From: Sulfurospirillum tamanense
GTDB taxonomy: Bacteria > Campylobacterota > Campylobacteria > Campylobacterales > Campylobacteraceae
Assembly: GCF_016937535.1 (NCBI RefSeq)
Contig: NZ_JAFHKK010000001.1
Span: 124,001 to 188,000 of the forward strand
Direction of reading: 5' to 3'
Length of the DNA: 64,000 bases
The notes below the pieces were generated by a model, which saw only the letters and a program-made list of their open reading frames with translations, was not told the origin of the DNA and did no database searches. Positions 22,408-32,342 of the stretch are shown here, in pieces. The position numbers were made by a program, and so were the translations under genes. Numbering within the stretch: the stretch's first letter is position 1; each line of letters starts with the position of its first letter.

Positions 22408-23607
22408 TTAAAACACTACCTCAAACACCGAGCCTTCGTTTTCTTTGGAGGCGATGTGCAGGGTAAAACCGTTGGTCTGGCAGATCGTGTTGACGATGTC
22501 TAGCCCGATGCCAAACCCGCCTTTGTCGCTATTGGCGCGTTTGTAGCGTTTGAGGATGTGGGGTAAGTCTTTGGGCGCGATGCCCACGCCCGTGTCGGAG
22601 ATTGTGAACCCTTTGGGCGTAAGTGTTAGGGTGAGACTCCCGCCCACACGGTTGTATTTGATGGCGTTAGAGAGAAGATTGTCAACGAGTTTTACCATGC
22701 CTTCATGGTTTACATGTAAGGAAACGGGCGCTAAGTCGCTCTTGCAGTGGAGCTTTTTACTGGCGATAAAATCCCCAAAATAGTCTAACCGCTCTTCCAC
22801 GAGTGCGCGCATATCGACGGTAGTTTTTTCTTCGTTGGTTTTGTCATGCAAGAGTAAGTAACTTAGGTTTCCATACAGCGTGGCGATGCGCCTTGCACTG
22901 AGTTCTAGCCGTTTGCGTTTTTTTTCCTCCACTTCGCCAAGGGAACGAATGCTCATCAAGATAGCCGTGATGGGCGTGTTAAGCTCATGGGTTGAGTCTT
23001 TGATGAAGCGGTCAAGATGGGCGATTTCTTCTTTGATAGGCTTTAAAAACAGCCGTGCAAGCACCACGCCAAGACCTGTGGCAAAGACAAGGCTAAGGCC
23101 AACCCAAAGGCCCATGCTCCGTTGCACAGCGCCCAGTAAACGGGCGATACCCTCCTCCTTGACCACCACATACCCCACCCCAAGATGCCCTCTAGCACTT
23201 TGGTCGAGGGCATAAAACGCATCTTCGTGAAAATAAAATTCCCGTGAAAAATCCACCGTTTCGGTAAAACTCCCCGCCAAAGGCGTGCTTTTGTCGCGGT
23301 ACAATGCCAAGGAAAATCCCCCATCAAGAGCAAAACACTGCTCAAGCACCTCTTCCTCTAAACACGCAGGCAAAGCCGCTTCGCCCATCATGTGTGCCGT
23401 GACGATGTTGTGGGAAATGGACGCGGCCAAAGAGCGCATTTGTAAGGCGTGGTTTTCGTAAAGGTTGCGCACCTGCAAGGTGGTCGCCATCCACCCAAGC
23501 ACGCCGATAAACACGTACATAGACCCTAGGTAAATGACCAAAAAACGCACCAAAGAGCGTTTTTCATAGGCACTTAAAGCGATACCCCACCCCTTTGATG
23601 TTTTCAA
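22408..23607 (-). CDS. Sensor histidine kinase, CusS-like by context
   Basis: 399 residues. Two membrane helices (about 17-40 and 160-185) flank a periplasmic sensor region. The H-box is DSTHELNTPITAIL, the N-box LVDNLLSNAIKYN, the G-boxes SDTGVGIAP and GGFGIGLDIV. The first 44 bases overlap the response-regulator gene. The pair is divergent from a FixH-like/CusCBA operon and probably senses periplasmic copper or silver. Confidence 0.85.
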   Translation of the reverse strand: MKTSKGWGIALSAYEKRSLVRFLVIYLGSMYVFIGVLGWMATTLQVRNLYENHALQMRSLAASISHNIVTAHMMGEAALPACLEEEVLEQCFALDGGFSLALYRDKSTPLAGSFTETVDFSREFYFHEDAFYALDQSARGHLGVGYVVVKEEGIARLLGAVQRSMGLWVGLSLVFATGLGVVLARLFLKPIKEEIAHLDRFIKDSTHELNTPITAILMSIRSLGEVEEKKRKRLELSARRIATLYGNLSYLLLHDKTNEEKTTVDMRALVEERLDYFGDFIASKKLHCKSDLAPVSLHVNHEGMVKLVDNLLSNAIKYNRVGGSLTLTLTPKGFTISDTGVGIAPKDLPHILKRYKRANSDKGGFGIGLDIVNTICQTNGFTLHIASKENEGSVFEVVF

Positions 23608-24226
23608 TCATCCCTTCAAGCCCGTAACTGCGCAAGGTTTTGATATAACTGCGCACGGTGGCATGGGTGGGCACTTCTTCAAAACGCCACACCTGCTCAA
23701 TAATCTCTTCAAACCGCACGATGCGCCCTTGGTTGGCGAGCAAATACTCCAGTAATTGCGCCTCTTTGTTGCGCAAAGGATGGGCCGCTTCAGGCCCGAT
23801 GATGCACAAATTTTCAGGGTCGTAGACATGAAACGCCCCAAGATCTACCCGCAAAGAGTGGCCGATGGCATGAAGCTTTTGCGTCCGCTCAATGCGGCTT
23901 AACAACTCTTCCAAATCAAAAGGTTTTTTTAGATAATCCTCCGCTCCAAGGGCAAACCCTTTTTTCACTTCGCCAATCTGATTTAGTGACGTAATAAAGA
24001 TAGTAGGGATTTTAATGTTGGCATCATTGAGGGTTTTTAGCAAAGAAAATCCGTCCAAAGAGGGCACGTTAATGTCTAAAAGCAAAATATCATAAGGGTG
24101 CGAAAACACCGCTTCTATGGCCTCTTTTCCATCGAAAAACGGCGTTACATGTAAGCCATGTTCCACCAAGAATTCTTCGATGATTTCGCTTAAAATCGGG
24201 TCATCTTCAAGGAGTAGTAGTTTCAT
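23564..24226 (-). CDS. OmpR/PhoB-type response regulator, CusR-like by context
   Basis: 220 residues from the ATG at 24226 (MKLLLLEDDPILSEIIEEFL). The receiver domain has the phospho-acceptor Asp in DILLLDINVPSLDG and Lys in YLKKPFD. The C-terminal winged helix ends THATVRSYIKTLRSYG...IKGVGYRFKCL. It precedes and overlaps the kinase gene. The 91-base gap to the divergent FixH-like gene should hold both promoters. Confidence 0.88.
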   Translation of the reverse strand: MKLLLLEDDPILSEIIEEFLVEHGLHVTPFFDGKEAIEAVFSHPYDILLLDINVPSLDGFSLLKTLNDANIKIPTIFITSLNQIGEVKKGFALGAEDYLKKPFDLEELLSRIERTQKLHAIGHSLRVDLGAFHVYDPENLCIIGPEAAHPLRNKEAQLLEYLLANQGRIVRFEEIIEQVWRFEEVPTHATVRSYIKTLRSYGLEGMIENIKGVGYRFKCL

Positions 24227-24317
24227 GGGCGTATTATACACTGTGTAAAGCCTCGCCACTCCACAAATCTTGCACACACGGGTTTTATACTGCTTGCATC
24301 TTTTTCAAGGAGCAGTT

Positions 24318-24701
24318 ATGAAACAATTTTTAGGACTTTTGCTTGTCTTTATGGTAGGCGCGAGTGGCCTTTGGGCTGATGCCTTTTCACGTACAGGAAA
24401 CGCAGGGGCGCTAAGCGTCACCTACAGCAGTGCCAAGCCTCTTTCACGCGGCGACAACCTCGTGAACATCACCATCGTTGAGGGTTCCAAAACCATCACA
24501 GACGCCAAAGTGACTTTTGTCGCTTCCATGCCCGAAATGCCAGGCATGCACGCCATGGAAGAAAAAGCCGAAGCGGTACTTAAGGGCAATGCCTACGAAG
24601 CAAACATTTTTCTTTCCATGAATGGCACATGGCAAATCACCATTTACATCGAAACCGCCGATGGTAAAAAACAGCGCTTGCGCTCTAGCGTAAACCTCTA
24701 A
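24318..24701 (+). CDS. Periplasmic FixH/YtkA-like domain protein
   Basis: 127 residues from the ATG at 24318 with the ribosome-binding site AAGGAG. A signal peptide (MKQFLGLLLVFMVGASGLWA) is followed by an immunoglobulin-like YtkA/FixH domain: NLVNITIVEG, DAKVTFVASMPEMPGMHAM (methionine-rich, a possible copper ligand set) and NGTWQITIYIETADG. As first gene of the efflux operon it may bind or deliver copper; that is inference. Confidence 0.7.
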   Translation: MKQFLGLLLVFMVGASGLWADAFSRTGNAGALSVTYSSAKPLSRGDNLVNITIVEGSKTITDAKVTFVASMPEMPGMHAMEEKAEAVLKGNAYEANIFLSMNGTWQITIYIETADGKKQRLRSSVNL

Positions 24702-25885
24702 TGCAACGCGCGCTCTTTCTCCTCGTAGCCCTCACGGGCTACGCGTTGGCCCAAAGCTCGCTTGTCTCCTTGGCCTATGAACACAACTTTGAGCTCAAAA
24801 CCCTCAAAGCCCAAAAAGCGGCCCTTGAAGAAGCGGTTGGTTTAAGCAAGATTTGGGACAATCCCACCCTCTCCGTGGGCGTCATGGATATCTTTTTAGA
24901 CAAGCCGCTTACCCGTGACCAAGGGATGCAAAACGAATCCATCGCATTAACGCAAACCATCCCCACAGGTTCCAAGCGCGACCTCCAAGCCACCCTAGCC
25001 CGCGCCGACGTTGCCCTCAAACGGCTTGAAATTGATGAAAAAAAACGCCAACTTAGCCGTCAGATTGGCCTACTCGAACACGCCCTTTGGCGCGCGGAAG
25101 CGGACATGGACGCGGTGGAGGGTATCTTGGACATACTAGAAGCTTCCCAAGAAGCGCACCTTGGCTACAACCCCACCGCCTCGCACCTTTCCCCCGCCCA
25201 CACCACGGCGATTTTTCAAAAAACCCTCTTGCTTCAAAAACGCACCCTAGCACAAGAAAAGGCTTCCCTAAAACACGAACTTCAAAGCCTCGTAAACGCT
25301 CCGTTGCCAAGCCTAACCCTGCCCGAGGGCCTGTTGCCCTACCCTTATGAGGACGAACACGCCCTTTTGGCCCAAAACCCACGCTTGCAACAAGCACACC
25401 TTAGAAGCCATCAACGCAACACGCAACTCTCTTTAGAAAAAGCGATGAAAACCCCCGACCTCATGCTAAAGCTGGGCTACAACCGCCGTGAAGGACGGGA
25501 AGATTACGCCTTTGTGGAGCTAGGTATGGCCTTGCCCTTGTATGGCAAAGAAACCTTGCGGGCACGCAAAGCAACCCTAGAACATGCCGCGAGCGAACAT
25601 GCCGCGAGCACCTTGCACGAACAACTGCGTTTTGCCCTTGAAAACGCACTCCTTTCCAAGGCATTGCAGAGTGATAAAATCGCCTTAACAGAAGCCATCA
25701 TCCGCGAGACAAACGCTTTGTATGCGCTCTATCAATCCACCGCTTTTTCCCAAAACGAATCCTTGCTTAGGCTCTATGAAACCCTCACCAAACGCCTTGA
25801 GGCACAGCTTGGGCTCAACCAAGCCACCTACGCTTACAACGCTTCGGTGCTCACCATCGCCTACCTTTTAGGAGCTTCTTTATGA
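24701..25885 (+). CDS. TolC/CusC-type outer-membrane efflux protein
   Basis: 394 residues with a signal peptide ending ALA. It has two coiled-coil TolC repeats of long helices rich in Leu, Ala and Gln, with strand segments such as LALTQTIPTGSKRDLQATLA and VELGMALPLYGKETL. It lacks the CusC lipobox cysteine. The start overlaps the previous stop (TAATG). It forms the outer-membrane exit of the CBA efflux pump. Confidence 0.85.
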   Translation: MQRALFLLVALTGYALAQSSLVSLAYEHNFELKTLKAQKAALEEAVGLSKIWDNPTLSVGVMDIFLDKPLTRDQGMQNESIALTQTIPTGSKRDLQATLARADVALKRLEIDEKKRQLSRQIGLLEHALWRAEADMDAVEGILDILEASQEAHLGYNPTASHLSPAHTTAIFQKTLLLQKRTLAQEKASLKHELQSLVNAPLPSLTLPEGLLPYPYEDEHALLAQNPRLQQAHLRSHQRNTQLSLEKAMKTPDLMLKLGYNRREGREDYAFVELGMALPLYGKETLRARKATLEHAASEHAASTLHEQLRFALENALLSKALQSDKIALTEAIIRETNALYALYQSTAFSQNESLLRLYETLTKRLEAQLGLNQATYAYNASVLTIAYLLGASL

Positions 25886-26850
25886 AACACGTCCTCTTGT
25901 TATGCTTACTCTTTGCCCACGCCTTTGCCGCTTCGGTGCAAACCGTTCCCGTGACGCGCACCACCCAAGGGGCCACCAAAACCTTCTACGGCACCACCAC
26001 GGCCAATGAGGCGTCGGTAAAAACGGTGGCCCTGCGGTACGATGCGTACGTGGAAGCCTTACATGTAAACCAAACTTTCTTACATGTACAAAAAGGCGAC
26101 CTCTTAGCGCGCGTCTATTCTCCTGAGGTAACCACCGCTCAGGCCGAATACCTCCATGCTTTACGCCTCAACAACCCTGCCATGGTTGAGAGCATCGCTC
26201 AAAAACTCACCCTACTTGGACTAGATGCCGCCACTATTGCACGCCTCAAAACCCGAAAAACACCCTTTCCTACCGTCGATGTTTTTGCCCCTTATGCGGG
26301 TATTATCACCCAAAAAAACCTTACCGAAGGGGCGTTTGTTCCACGGGGTAGCCCGCTGTATGAAATCACCGACTACACCACCTTGTGGCTTCATGCTAAT
26401 GTGTACGAACGGGACATCCCCTTTGCACTTTTGGCTCAAAAAGTGGAGGTTTTTTTCGACATGGACCCCACGCCCTACACCGCAACACTAGAGCGCATCA
26501 TCCCACAAATCGACCCGCAAACCAAAAGCGTGCCTGTGCGAATTGTGGTCGAAAACCCCAAAGGCACCTTGTTTGAAAACGCCTTTGCACGCATCACCTT
26601 TAGCACTCCTGCGCGCACGTATCTTTCCCTGCCAAGCCGTGCGGTAATCACCAAAGGTGCGCAACATTTTGTCTTTGTCGCGAGTGAATACGAAGGCGAA
26701 TACGACCCCCGCGCCATTGAAGCCCTACGCCTGAACAATGGCACGTTTGAAGTATTAAGCGGCCTTAAAGAGGGGGAAGAAGTGGTCGCTGAAGCCCTGT
26801 TTATGTTTGACAGCGATGTGCAAAACTTTGGAGGAAACGCCCCATGGTAG
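25882..26850 (+). CDS. cusB: CusB-type periplasmic adaptor of a heavy-metal RND pump
   Basis: 322 residues, short for the family because it lacks the N-terminal metal-binding extension. It shows a signal peptide, lipoyl-like halves (VALRYDAYVEALHV...KGDLLARVYSPEV and FAPYAGIITQKNL), a short helical hairpin between them and a beta-barrel region ending LKEGEEVVAEALFMFDS. It bridges the RND pump and the outer-membrane channel. It overlaps both neighbours. Confidence 0.88.
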   Translation: MKHVLLLCLLFAHAFAASVQTVPVTRTTQGATKTFYGTTTANEASVKTVALRYDAYVEALHVNQTFLHVQKGDLLARVYSPEVTTAQAEYLHALRLNNPAMVESIAQKLTLLGLDAATIARLKTRKTPFPTVDVFAPYAGIITQKNLTEGAFVPRGSPLYEITDYTTLWLHANVYERDIPFALLAQKVEVFFDMDPTPYTATLERIIPQIDPQTKSVPVRIVVENPKGTLFENAFARITFSTPARTYLSLPSRAVITKGAQHFVFVASEYEGEYDPRAIEALRLNNGTFEVLSGLKEGEEVVAEALFMFDSDVQNFGGNAPW

Positions 26851-29800
26851 AACACATCATCGAAGGAAGCTTGCGCAATAAAGCCATGGTGTTACTCACC
26901 TTGCTTTTAGGTGTGATGCTTTCCGTGTGGGCCATGAAACACACCGCACTCGACGCGCTTCCTGATTTGACCCCACCCCAAGTGATTGTGAGCGTTGAAT
27001 TCCCCGGCCAGTCCCCCAAAGTCATCGAAGACCAAGTGGTGTATGAGCTCACGAGCGCGCTCCTTTCCGTTCCCAAAAGCAGTACCGTGCGCGCCTTTAC
27101 CTCCTTTGGAAACGCTTTGGTGTACGTAATCTTTGACGATGCGACGGATTTGTACTGGGCAAGAGACCGCGTGAGTGAGGTCATCGCTTCGGTGGCTAAA
27201 ACCGTACCCCAAGAAGCCTCCATCCGTTTAGGCCCCGATGCGACGGGCATTGGCTGGGTGTTTGAATACGCCCTCACCTCCAACACAAAATCCTTGCAAG
27301 AGTTGCGCACCTTGCAAGATTATGTCTACCGCTACGCGTTGCTTGGCGTGGAAGGGGTGAGTGAGGTGGCAAGTGTGGGGGGTTTTGTTAAAACCTACGA
27401 AATCACCCTGCGCCAAGATGACCTTGTGCGTTACGACCTTGGCATTAGCCAAGTCAAAAACGCCATCGCCCAAAACAACCGTGACGTGGGCGGTGGCGTC
27501 CTCTTGGAAAATGGGTTTGAACACATGGTGCAAGCCAAAGGCTACGCCAAAAGTGCCGCAGATTTGCTCGCCATCCCTTTGGGTAGCCCAAAAGGCGTCC
27601 CCTTGACCCTAGGGGACATCGCAGACGTAACCCTTGTGCCTTCTTACCGTAGCGGTTTGGCGGAGCTTAACGGAGAAGGGGAAGTGGTCGGGGGTATCGT
27701 GGTGGTGCGGTATAAAGAAAACGCTTATAAGGTCATCCAAGCGGTCAAAGAACGCCTTGAAAGCTTACATGTAAACGATGTGGAAGTCATCACAACCTAC
27801 GACCGAAGCGACCTTATCCTTAATGCCATCACTAATCTCCAAAACGTCCTTTTGGAGGAAAGCGTGGTGGTGTTTGCGGTGGTGATGCTCTTTTTGCTCC
27901 ATGTGCGTAGCGCCCTAGTGGTGCTTATCATTTTACCGCTGACCATTGCGCTGACGTTTTTGCTCATGAAACTGTTTGGGATTGAATCCAACATCATGAG
28001 CCTTGGAGGCATCGCGATTGCCATTGGGGCGATGGTGGATGCGTGTGTGGTGATGATTGAAAACGTGCACAAAAAACTCGGCGGCAAAAAAGGCATCAGT
28101 GAGACTGAGCGCGTGGCGACCATCATCACCTCTTCCAAGCAGGTGGGGCGGCCTATCTTTTTTGCATTGCTCATCATCGTGGTGAGTTTTTTGCCCATCT
28201 TTTCCTTGGGCGGACAAGAAGGAGCGTTGTTTAAACCCCTTGCGTACACCAAAACCTTTGCCATGCTCATTGGGGCTATTTTGGCCATCACCTTTGTGCC
28301 TGTGCTCATGGTATTTTTCATCAAAGGCACTCTCCACAGGGAAGAAAAAAACCCCCTTAACCGCTTTTTCATCGCCGCTTATGGGGTGTTGTTAAAATTT
28401 TCCATGCGGTTTTGGTACCTCAGCATTGCCGTATTTGTGGGGCTACTCATCTTTGGCTACCACACTTACACCAAACAGCGTTGGGAATTTATGCCCCCAC
28501 TACACGAGCAAGCCCTCATGTACATGCCCGTTACTTCGAGCGGGATTAGCATCGAAACAGCCAAGGCGTATGCCAAGCAAAGCAACGCCATCATTAAAAG
28601 CTTTCCTGAGGTGGAGAGTACCTTTGCTAAAGTGGGCCGCGCGGCGACGGCGACCGACCCCGCACCCCTTTCGATGATCGAAACCATCATCCAGTTTAAG
28701 CCTCAATCCCAGTGGCGCGAAGGGGTCACCTACGCCTCTTTACAAGAGGAGATGAACGCCAAATTGCAACTGCCGGGCCTAGTGAATTCGTGGACATTTC
28801 CCATTCGTGGACGCATCGACATGCTCATCACAGGAATGCGCACGCCTTTGGGCATCAAACTCTACGGGGACAACGACGAAGCTTTGGAAAAAAGCGCACA
28901 GGCTATCGCGACCGCCCTTGGCACCCACCAAGACACGCGCAGTGTTTTTGCCGACAAAAGCAACAGCGGGTATTACCTTGACATCTCCCTCAACCCCGAA
29001 CCTTTGGCCCAGTATGGCATGGATAAAGAAGCGGTTTTAGAAGTCATCGCTGCTGCTGTGGGGGGCGCAAAAATCAGTACTTTTTTTGAAGGCATCGAAC
29101 GCTACCCTATCACCTTGCGCCTTGAACTTGAACACCGAAGCGACCTTGAAGCCCTCAAAGCCCTCGCTATCAAAACCCCCTACGGGTTCCAACCCCTTGA
29201 AACCTTTGCCACCTTGGCACACACCTTAAGTCCTGGGATGATGAAAACCGAAATGGGCAAAAAAGTCACCTACGTGTACATCACCCTAAACGAAGGGACG
29301 TCGTCTAAAACCTACAAGGAAGAAGCCTCAGCGCTGTTGGCCAATGTGCCCCTTCCTACGGGATTTTACACAGAATGGGCAGGGGAGAGCGAATACCTAG
29401 AAGGGGCGATGGAACGGCTAAAGTTTATTATCCCCTTGGCGCTTTTGCTCACCTTTGTGCTTATTTTCTTGGGGCTTCGCTCCCTTGGGCAAGCGGTCTT
29501 GGTGTTTTTAACCCTGCCCTTTGCGGTGGTGGGCGGGTTTATTTACATGGATTATCTCAACTTCAACCTCTCCATCGCCACTATTGCGGGCTTTTTGGCG
29601 CTCATTGGGATTGCAGTTGAAACGGCGATTGTGATGATTATCTACCTCAACGAAGCGGTGGCAACCCTTAAGGTGCGCACCAAGGAAACCTTGCGCCAAG
29701 CGGTGTTTGAGGGGGCGGTTTTGCGGGTTCGGCCCAAACTTATGACCGTACTTTCGACCCTTTTGGGCCTTTTGCCCATCATGTGGGCGCAAGGGGCGGG

Positions 29801-29918
29801 CAGTGAAGTGATGCAACGCATCGCTGCGCCGATGATTGGGGGATTGGTCAGTTCGGCGATTTTAACGCTGTTTATCATCCCCGTGGTGTATTACAAACTC
29901 CAAAAAGAAGACCAATAG
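26844..29918 (+). CDS. cusA: CusA-type heavy-metal RND efflux pump
   Basis: 1024 residues, normal length for HME-RND pumps. Twelve membrane helices flank two large periplasmic loops. The family opening is DALPDLTPPQVIVSVEFPGQ. The methionines that carry Cu(I)/Ag(I) in E. coli CusA appear kept in MYMP, PLSMIET and RIDMLITG. Helix 4 has the charged cluster AIGAMVDACVVMIEN used for proton relay. Copper/silver export is therefore more likely than zinc or cobalt. Confidence 0.9.
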   Translation: MVEHIIEGSLRNKAMVLLTLLLGVMLSVWAMKHTALDALPDLTPPQVIVSVEFPGQSPKVIEDQVVYELTSALLSVPKSSTVRAFTSFGNALVYVIFDDATDLYWARDRVSEVIASVAKTVPQEASIRLGPDATGIGWVFEYALTSNTKSLQELRTLQDYVYRYALLGVEGVSEVASVGGFVKTYEITLRQDDLVRYDLGISQVKNAIAQNNRDVGGGVLLENGFEHMVQAKGYAKSAADLLAIPLGSPKGVPLTLGDIADVTLVPSYRSGLAELNGEGEVVGGIVVVRYKENAYKVIQAVKERLESLHVNDVEVITTYDRSDLILNAITNLQNVLLEESVVVFAVVMLFLLHVRSALVVLIILPLTIALTFLLMKLFGIESNIMSLGGIAIAIGAMVDACVVMIENVHKKLGGKKGISETERVATIITSSKQVGRPIFFALLIIVVSFLPIFSLGGQEGALFKPLAYTKTFAMLIGAILAITFVPVLMVFFIKGTLHREEKNPLNRFFIAAYGVLLKFSMRFWYLSIAVFVGLLIFGYHTYTKQRWEFMPPLHEQALMYMPVTSSGISIETAKAYAKQSNAIIKSFPEVESTFAKVGRAATATDPAPLSMIETIIQFKPQSQWREGVTYASLQEEMNAKLQLPGLVNSWTFPIRGRIDMLITGMRTPLGIKLYGDNDEALEKSAQAIATALGTHQDTRSVFADKSNSGYYLDISLNPEPLAQYGMDKEAVLEVIAAAVGGAKISTFFEGIERYPITLRLELEHRSDLEALKALAIKTPYGFQPLETFATLAHTLSPGMMKTEMGKKVTYVYITLNEGTSSKTYKEEASALLANVPLPTGFYTEWAGESEYLEGAMERLKFIIPLALLLTFVLIFLGLRSLGQAVLVFLTLPFAVVGGFIYMDYLNFNLSIATIAGFLALIGIAVETAIVMIIYLNEAVATLKVRTKETLRQAVFEGAVLRVRPKLMTVLSTLLGLLPIMWAQGAGSEVMQRIAAPMIGGLVSSAILTLFIIPVVYYKLQKEDQ

Positions 29919-29919
29919 T

Positions 29920-29956
29920 CCTTTACATGTAAAGCTTTTTTCTTTACATGTAAAGG
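29920..29956. terminator. Bidirectional terminator built from two TTACATGTAA copies
   Basis: CCTTTACATGTAAAG (29920-29934) is the exact reverse complement of CTTTACATGTAAAGG (29942-29956); the loop is CTTTTTT. It lies between the convergent cusA and dbpA genes. This is a perfect 15-bp hairpin made from two head-to-head copies of the window's repeated palindrome. Confidence 0.7.
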
Positions 29957-31303
29957 CTACAGCACCCACGTAGGAAAGATTTTTTTCTTCACTTTAAAGC
30001 GTTTTTCTTTGACTTCATCTACCCGCGCTTGGGAAATGGCCACGTAACTTTGCTTGTCGTAAATGTCGATTTTGCCAATCTCTTTGGCCTCCAATCCCAT
30101 CTCGCCCGTGAGCGCACCCAAAATGTCGCCAGGGCGCAATTTGTCTTTTTTACCTCCTTCAAGCACAAGGGTACGAAAGGGAGGTTTCATGGAAAAACCA
30201 CGGCTTACATGTAAGGCATCTTCGCGCTCAAAGTGGCGAGAAGGCGCTTCGTACTGGGCGATTTTTTCCCACTCTCTTGAGGTGTAAAGGCTCACCGCCA
30301 ACCCCTCTTCCCCTGCGCGCGCGGTGCGTCCGATGCGGTGGGTGTAAGACTCTAGGGTGTGGGGCAAGTCGTAGTTGATGACCATGGCAAGGGCTTTGAT
30401 GTCAAGACCGCGCGCGGCGACTTCCGTGGCGACCAAGACTGAACAACTGTTGTTCGCAAACTGCACCAACACGTCGTTGCGCTGGTACTGCTCCAAATCT
30501 CCATGCAAGGAAAGGGCGTCCACCCCTCGTTTAAATAAAAAATCTGCCACCGTGTTGGCTTCGACTTTGGTGTTGACAAAGACAAGGGCATTGGAAGGCG
30601 TAAAGGTCGCAAGCGCGCGCAAGAGGGCTTCGGGCTTTGTGGAGGTTTCGTAAAAGCGCTCTATTACACGGTTATCTTGCGCTTCCACTTCCACGCTTTG
30701 AGGCTCACGCTGAATCCGCTGGCTTAACGCCACAATGTCCTCAGGAAAAGTCGCCGAAAAAAGCAAGGTCTGGCGCGCACGTGGTACAAATGCGATGACC
30801 TCTTCTACTTCTTCCAAAAAGCCCATGTCTAGCATCCTGTCTGCTTCGTCTAGCACCAACGTTGTAGCTTCGTCTAACACCAAGGTCTTTTTTTGCAAGT
30901 GCTTGAGCACACGCCCAGGCGTACCCACCACCACGTGCGCCCCGTGGGCCAACGAGCCAATCTGCGGCCCAAACGCCGTGCCACCGCACAGGGTTAAAAT
31001 CTTTAGATTAGGCGCAAAACGGGCGATGCGGCGCAGTTCCTTAGCCACTTGGTCGGCCAACTCACGGGTAGGACACAGCACCAATGCTTGGGGCTTGAAC
31101 CGTTTTACATCCAAGCGCGCCAAAAGGCCCACGCCAAAAGCGGCGGTTTTCCCACTGCCTGTTTTGGCCTTGGCAATGAGGTCATGGCCTTCTAGGATGC
31201 GCGGAAGGGCGGCTTCTTGGATGGGGGTCATGGCGTCAAACCCAAGACTCTCTAGGGTTGAAACTAAGGAATCGGGTAAAGGAAGGGTAGCAAAGGAAGG
31301 CAT
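29957..31303 (-). CDS. dbpA: DbpA-like DEAD-box ATP-dependent RNA helicase
   Basis: 448 residues. The helicase motifs are Q-motif TPIQEAALP, I AKTGSGKTAAF, Ia PTRELADQ, II VLDEADRMLDMGF, III FSATFP, V EVAARGLDI and VI YTHRIGRTARAG. The C-terminal RNA-recognition domain (LRPGDILGALTGEMGLEAKE) matches DbpA, which helps assemble the large ribosomal subunit near 23S helix 92. Confidence 0.92.
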   Translation of the reverse strand: MPSFATLPLPDSLVSTLESLGFDAMTPIQEAALPRILEGHDLIAKAKTGSGKTAAFGVGLLARLDVKRFKPQALVLCPTRELADQVAKELRRIARFAPNLKILTLCGGTAFGPQIGSLAHGAHVVVGTPGRVLKHLQKKTLVLDEATTLVLDEADRMLDMGFLEEVEEVIAFVPRARQTLLFSATFPEDIVALSQRIQREPQSVEVEAQDNRVIERFYETSTKPEALLRALATFTPSNALVFVNTKVEANTVADFLFKRGVDALSLHGDLEQYQRNDVLVQFANNSCSVLVATEVAARGLDIKALAMVINYDLPHTLESYTHRIGRTARAGEEGLAVSLYTSREWEKIAQYEAPSRHFEREDALHVSRGFSMKPPFRTLVLEGGKKDKLRPGDILGALTGEMGLEAKEIGKIDIYDKQSYVAISQARVDEVKEKRFKVKKKIFPTWVL

Positions 31304-31383
31304 GGGGTCTCTTTTTGGTGAAGTATACCAAAAATCGACGTTCTTTTTTGCCGATATAGCTTTAAGATACCAAAGGAGATGCC

Positions 31384-32340
31384 ATGCACATCACCCAAAG
31401 CCACTTCACCACCGCTTCTTCCCACCGCCTTGAACGGGCTTAAAGCACCACTGTACGGGTTCAACAGGGCGAATTAGCCCCAATGCCCCCACCCCAAGCA
31501 CCTCTTCTTGTAAACCTTGACACTTCTTACGCCCTAGACGACGACTACGCCAACCTCGACCCACGCTACCGCATGTTGGCGTTGTTACTGGAACAGATGT
31601 TTGGCAAACAAACCCTTGGTAAAGCAAAAGAAGCCCAGTTTCACACCACCCATCCAATACCCACCGCACATAGCGCACCCGTTCATGCCTCTTCTCCCAT
31701 CATCCATTACCAAACAAGCCTTGAAGAGCGCCAAACCCAAGTGCTAGAGATGCATGCCAACATCGAGCTAGAGGGCGGGGAAAGGCTTGAGGCTTCTTTA
31801 AGTCTGCGCTGGGAGCAGCATTTCATGGAAAAAGACGCTTTTTTCATCCAAAACGGACAGGTATTTCGCGACCCCCTCGTTCTCTCACTGGAAGGGACTC
31901 AGCCTCTTGCGCACACCACCTTTGCCTTTAACCTTCAAGGCAACGAGGGAAAACTTGTCCACTTAAACGCCAACAGCGGCTACTTGGTGCTTGATAAAAA
32001 CGGTAACGGAGTGGTTGAGGGCGGACGTGAACTCTTTGGGCCAACATCTGGCGAAGGATTTAAGGAATTAGCGCGTTTGGATGAGGATGGCAATGGGTGG
32101 ATTGATAAAAACGACAGTTTTTTTTCTCAGCTTAAATTCTGGCACGTAAGCGCATCAAGCGAGCAACTCCTTAGCCTAGAAGAAGTAGGTATCGGGGCGC
32201 TTTCTTTACATGTAACCCCTATGGACTACATACACAAAACAAACGCCACTACCCCATTGGCAGCGTTTAAACATGCCTCTTTGGCGCTTACCGCAACACA
32301 CCAAAGTGCTGCGGTATTTGAAATAGATATCGCTACTTAG
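31384..32340 (+). pseudogene. EF-hand-like repeat protein gene interrupted by an in-frame TAA
   Basis: The natural start is the ATG at 31384, with the ribosome-binding site AAAGGAG. Codon 20 is TAA (31441-31443), and the same frame then runs open to 32340. A restart ATG at 31483 has no ribosome-binding site. The downstream 285 residues contain two calcium-loop-like motifs, DKNGNGVVEGGRELFG and DEDGNGWIDKNDSFF, common in surface or extracellular proteins. It is either a pseudogene, a sequencing error or a phase-variable gene; no homopolymer surrounds the stop. Confidence 0.65.
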
Positions 32341-32342
32341 CC

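Noticed and set aside
30831-30885. Apparent internal duplication TLVLDEA in DbpA
   Set aside because: DbpA relatives have a similar Leu/Asp-rich segment before the DEAD box, so this is normal variation and not a duplication.
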